NCBI GenBank assembly: GCA_009693835.1
Contig: SHWM01000004.1
Location: forward strand, 1 to 62,387
Origin: Alphaproteobacteria bacterium
Lineage (GTDB): Bacteria; Pseudomonadota; Alphaproteobacteria; UBA11222
Direction: 5' to 3'
DNA: 62,387 nt
Of this stretch, positions 60,510-62,387 are shown piece after piece. The notes beneath the pieces were generated by a model that was given only the letters and a program-made list of their open reading frames with translations, was not told the DNA's origin and ran no database searches. The stretch's first letter is position 1; every line of letters begins with the position of its first letter. The position numbers and the translations under genes were made by a program.

Positions 60510-62387
60510 GGCGGCGCGCTCATACCGCGCGGCCGGGGTGTTCACGGGTTCCGATAGCGGCGCGGCCTGAAACGAGGCCAGCGTCCGGGCGCGCGCCACG
60601 TCGCCATAAAGGGTGCTGCGCTGGTGCGGCGTACGGACGGCCGCCTTGATCAACGCCTCCATTTCCTGCGGGGGCATTTCCTGGCCATGTTCCGCGCCCG
60701 CCGCGCGGGTGATGGTTTCATTCATTAAAGTGCCGCCCACATCATTCGCCCCGGCCTGCAGGCAGGCGCTGACGCCCTGCGGCCCCATCTTTACCCAACT
60801 GGCCTGAATATTGGTGATGTGCGGGTGCAGCGCCAGGCGCGCCACCGCATGCATCAAAATCGCCTCACGGAAGGTGGGGCCCTTGCGCGCCCGGCCTTTC
60901 AGATAGATCGGCGCTTCCATATGCACGAAGGGCAGCGGCACGAATTCCGTAAAACCGCCCGTGCGGCTTTGCAGTTCGCGCAGCCGCAGCAGATGCCGCG
61001 CCCAGTTGCGCGGCCCGTCCACATGTCCGTACATGATCGTCGAGGTGGTGCGGATGCCCAGCCCATGCGCCGTTTCCATCACCTGCAGCCATTGCGCGGT
61101 ATTGATCTTGTCCGGGCAAAGGATAGCGCGCACTTCGTCGTCCAGCACCTCGGCCGCCGTGCCGGGCAGGGACCCAAGTCCCGCCTCCATCAGACGGCGC
61201 AGAAATTCATCGAGCGGCAGCCCCAGCGTCTCGGCCCCCTGCCACACTTCCAGCGGCGAAAAGGCATGCACATGCATGTCTGGCGCGGCCTGTTTTACGG
61301 CCCGGCAAATATCAATATAGGTCTGCCCCGTATATTCCGGATGAATGCCGCCCTGCATGCATACTTCCGTCGCCCCGCGCGACCAGGCCTCGGAGGTGCG
61401 GCGCATGATTTCATCCAGCCCCAGATCATAGGGGCGGCCGCGCAGATTTTCGCTCAGCTTGCCTTTGGAAAAGGCGCAGAACTGGCATTTGAAATAACAG
61501 ACATTGGTGTAGTTGATGTTGCGGTTGACGACATAGCGCACCACATCGCCGCTGACCTGGGCCCGCAGAGCATTGGCGGCATGGCAGACGGCGGCGAAAT
61601 CATCGCCCCGCGCCTGAAACAGACGCACGACCCCTGCTTCATCAAGTCCCGCTCCGCTGCATGCCTTGTCGATCAGCGAACGGACGCGCGGGCGGGCCTG
61701 GCCGCCCGCTATGCCCCGGCTGCGCGTCAGATCAGCCGCAGGCGGAGACGTGTGGGTTCCGGGTGACCACGGGTCGCTGCGGCCAAAGCCTTCGCTGTCG
61801 TGCGATTGCAGCACCCGTGTATGCAATGCCGTGTCCAGCCAGCGTTGCGGCGCCTGCGCATAGGCGGGATAGATGGTCAGCCGTTGCACAAGATGTTTGC
61901 CCGCAGCCGCGGTTTTCGCGTCGAGATCGTCGAGATGCGGCCATGGCGCTTCTGGGTTGACAAAATCGGGCGTGACCGGCGACACGCCGCCCCAGTCATT
62001 GATGCCGGCGGCGATCAGTTGCGGCAATACGCCGGGGCTCAGATTAGGCGGGGCCTGGATGCTCATTTCCGGCCCGAAGATCAGGCGCGCCACAGCGATC
62101 GTCCAGAGCAGATCGTCCAGATCCGGCTCGGGCGCCTCGGACATGCGCGTATCCGGCTTGGCGCGGAAATTCTGTACGATGATTTCCTGAATATGCCCAT
62201 GCGCGTCATGCAGATCGCGCAAGCTCAGCAGCGCCTCGATCCGCTCCCGTCTGGTTTCGCCGATGCCGATAAGAATGCCGCTGGTGAACGGCACCCGCGC
62301 AATGCCGGCCTGCCGGATACATTCAAGCCGCAGTTCCGGCGCCTTGTCGGGGGATCCATGATGCGCCTGACCCTTGGCCATCAGGCG
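60495..62387 (-). CDS. fbiC: FO synthase (CofG-CofH fusion, FbiC), 5' end outside the window
   Basis: Makes the deazaflavin chromophore FO of coenzyme F420 from tyrosine and 5-amino-6-ribitylaminouracil. The window holds the C-terminal part of the CofG domain (GSPDKAPELRLECIRQAG, PFTSGILIGIGETRRERIEAL, GHIQEIIVQNFRAKPDT) and the complete CofH domain, with its radical-SAM cluster motif in NYTNVCYFKCQFCAFSKGK and MQGGIHPEYTGQTYIDI. The CofG cluster lies off the right edge, and the frame is open to the last base. Fused FO synthases are typical of actinobacteria; in Proteobacteria F420 genes are sporadic. The 3' end carries one copy of the 22-bp repeat. Confidence 0.93.
   Translation of the reverse strand, partial: RLMAKGQAHHGSPDKAPELRLECIRQAGIARVPFTSGILIGIGETRRERIEALLSLRDLHDAHGHIQEIIVQNFRAKPDTRMSEAPEPDLDDLLWTIAVARLIFGPEMSIQAPPNLSPGVLPQLIAAGINDWGGVSPVTPDFVNPEAPWPHLDDLDAKTAAAGKHLVQRLTIYPAYAQAPQRWLDTALHTRVLQSHDSEGFGRSDPWSPGTHTSPPAADLTRSRGIAGGQARPRVRSLIDKACSGAGLDEAGVVRLFQARGDDFAAVCHAANALRAQVSGDVVRYVVNRNINYTNVCYFKCQFCAFSKGKLSENLRGRPYDLGLDEIMRRTSEAWSRGATEVCMQGGIHPEYTGQTYIDICRAVKQAAPDMHVHAFSPLEVWQGAETLGLPLDEFLRRLMEAGLGSLPGTAAEVLDDEVRAILCPDKINTAQWLQVMETAHGLGIRTTSTIMYGHVDGPRNWARHLLRLRELQSRTGGFTEFVPLPFVHMEAPIYLKGRARKGPTFREAILMHAVARLALHPHITNIQASWVKMGPQGVSACLQAGANDVGGTLMNETITRAAGAEHGQEMPPQEMEALIKAAVRTPHQRSTLYGDVARARTLASFQAAPLSEPVNTPAARYERAAALSK

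Overview
This window is from an alphaproteobacterial chromosome (not Rickettsiales-like). Evidence: a DivL-type cell-cycle kinase with a perfect CtrA box just upstream; the short HprK / RapZ / EIIA-Man / HPr / AhcY gene order; an IalB-family protein; a CarD regulator; the ~180 kDa NAD-glutamate dehydrogenase; and LPS heptose genes. Genus cannot be told from the sequence. Coding sequence is visibly G+C-rich, with a few AT-rich exceptions (10454-10948, 38812-39552, 58900-60490). No prophage, transposase, integrase, rRNA or CRISPR array was recognised.

Layout. 1-7.7 kb: a frameshifted sterol-desaturase end, rlmN, an IalB-like secreted protein, a quinone oxidoreductase, a PNPOx-like protein, two tandem family VIII esterase/beta-lactamase paralogues and a DAACS symporter. 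8-14.9 kb: hldD/hldE for LPS heptose, a CarD protein with a ~200-residue histone-H1-like tail, a periplasmic M48 protease with an SNase-fold partner, and a PagL-type lipid A deacylase, so envelope functions dominate. 14.9-22.7 kb: three CaiB/BaiF CoA-transferase paralogues, an ArgE-like amidohydrolase and a split MaoC-type hydratase, interrupted by a repeat-containing polytopic membrane protein. 22.7-31.4 kb: the regulatory PTS block (hprK, rapZ, EIIA, HPr), ahcY, divL (interrupted by an amber codon), a ferredoxin-NADP reductase, tsaE and amgK.

31.4-38.7 kb: a decayed RHH/two-TM pair, glcF, serB, miaA and the ilvBNC branched-chain amino acid genes. 38.8-40.3 kb is accessory: an AT-rich membrane protein and a ParD antitoxin whose ParE partner is cut off by a dispersed repeat. 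40.3-50.3 kb: divergent NADP- and NAD-glutamate dehydrogenases, an Atg22-like MFS transporter, an acyl-CoA ligase and a Nudix hydrolase. 50.4-53 kb: a polysaccharide flippase, a repeat-rich stretch and tRNA-Val(GAC). 53-58.8 kb: an unusually long DUF1302 outer-membrane protein with a Ycf48/BNR-repeat partner, a HAD hydrolase and an XRE regulator. 58.9-60.5 kb: an AT-rich lipoprotein cassette bracketed by a perfect 22-bp direct repeat, one copy of which is the 3' end of the FO synthase gene (fbiC, coenzyme F420 biosynthesis) that runs off the right edge.

Three genes (sterol desaturase, two-TM protein, lipoprotein) are each broken by the apparent loss of one base from a homopolymer, and divL by one in-frame TAG. 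Either the assembly has residual errors or several accessory genes are decaying. The most unusual items are the direct-repeat-bracketed lipoprotein cassette with its 29-bp palindrome, the CtrA box plus amber codon in divL, and the H1-tailed CarD.
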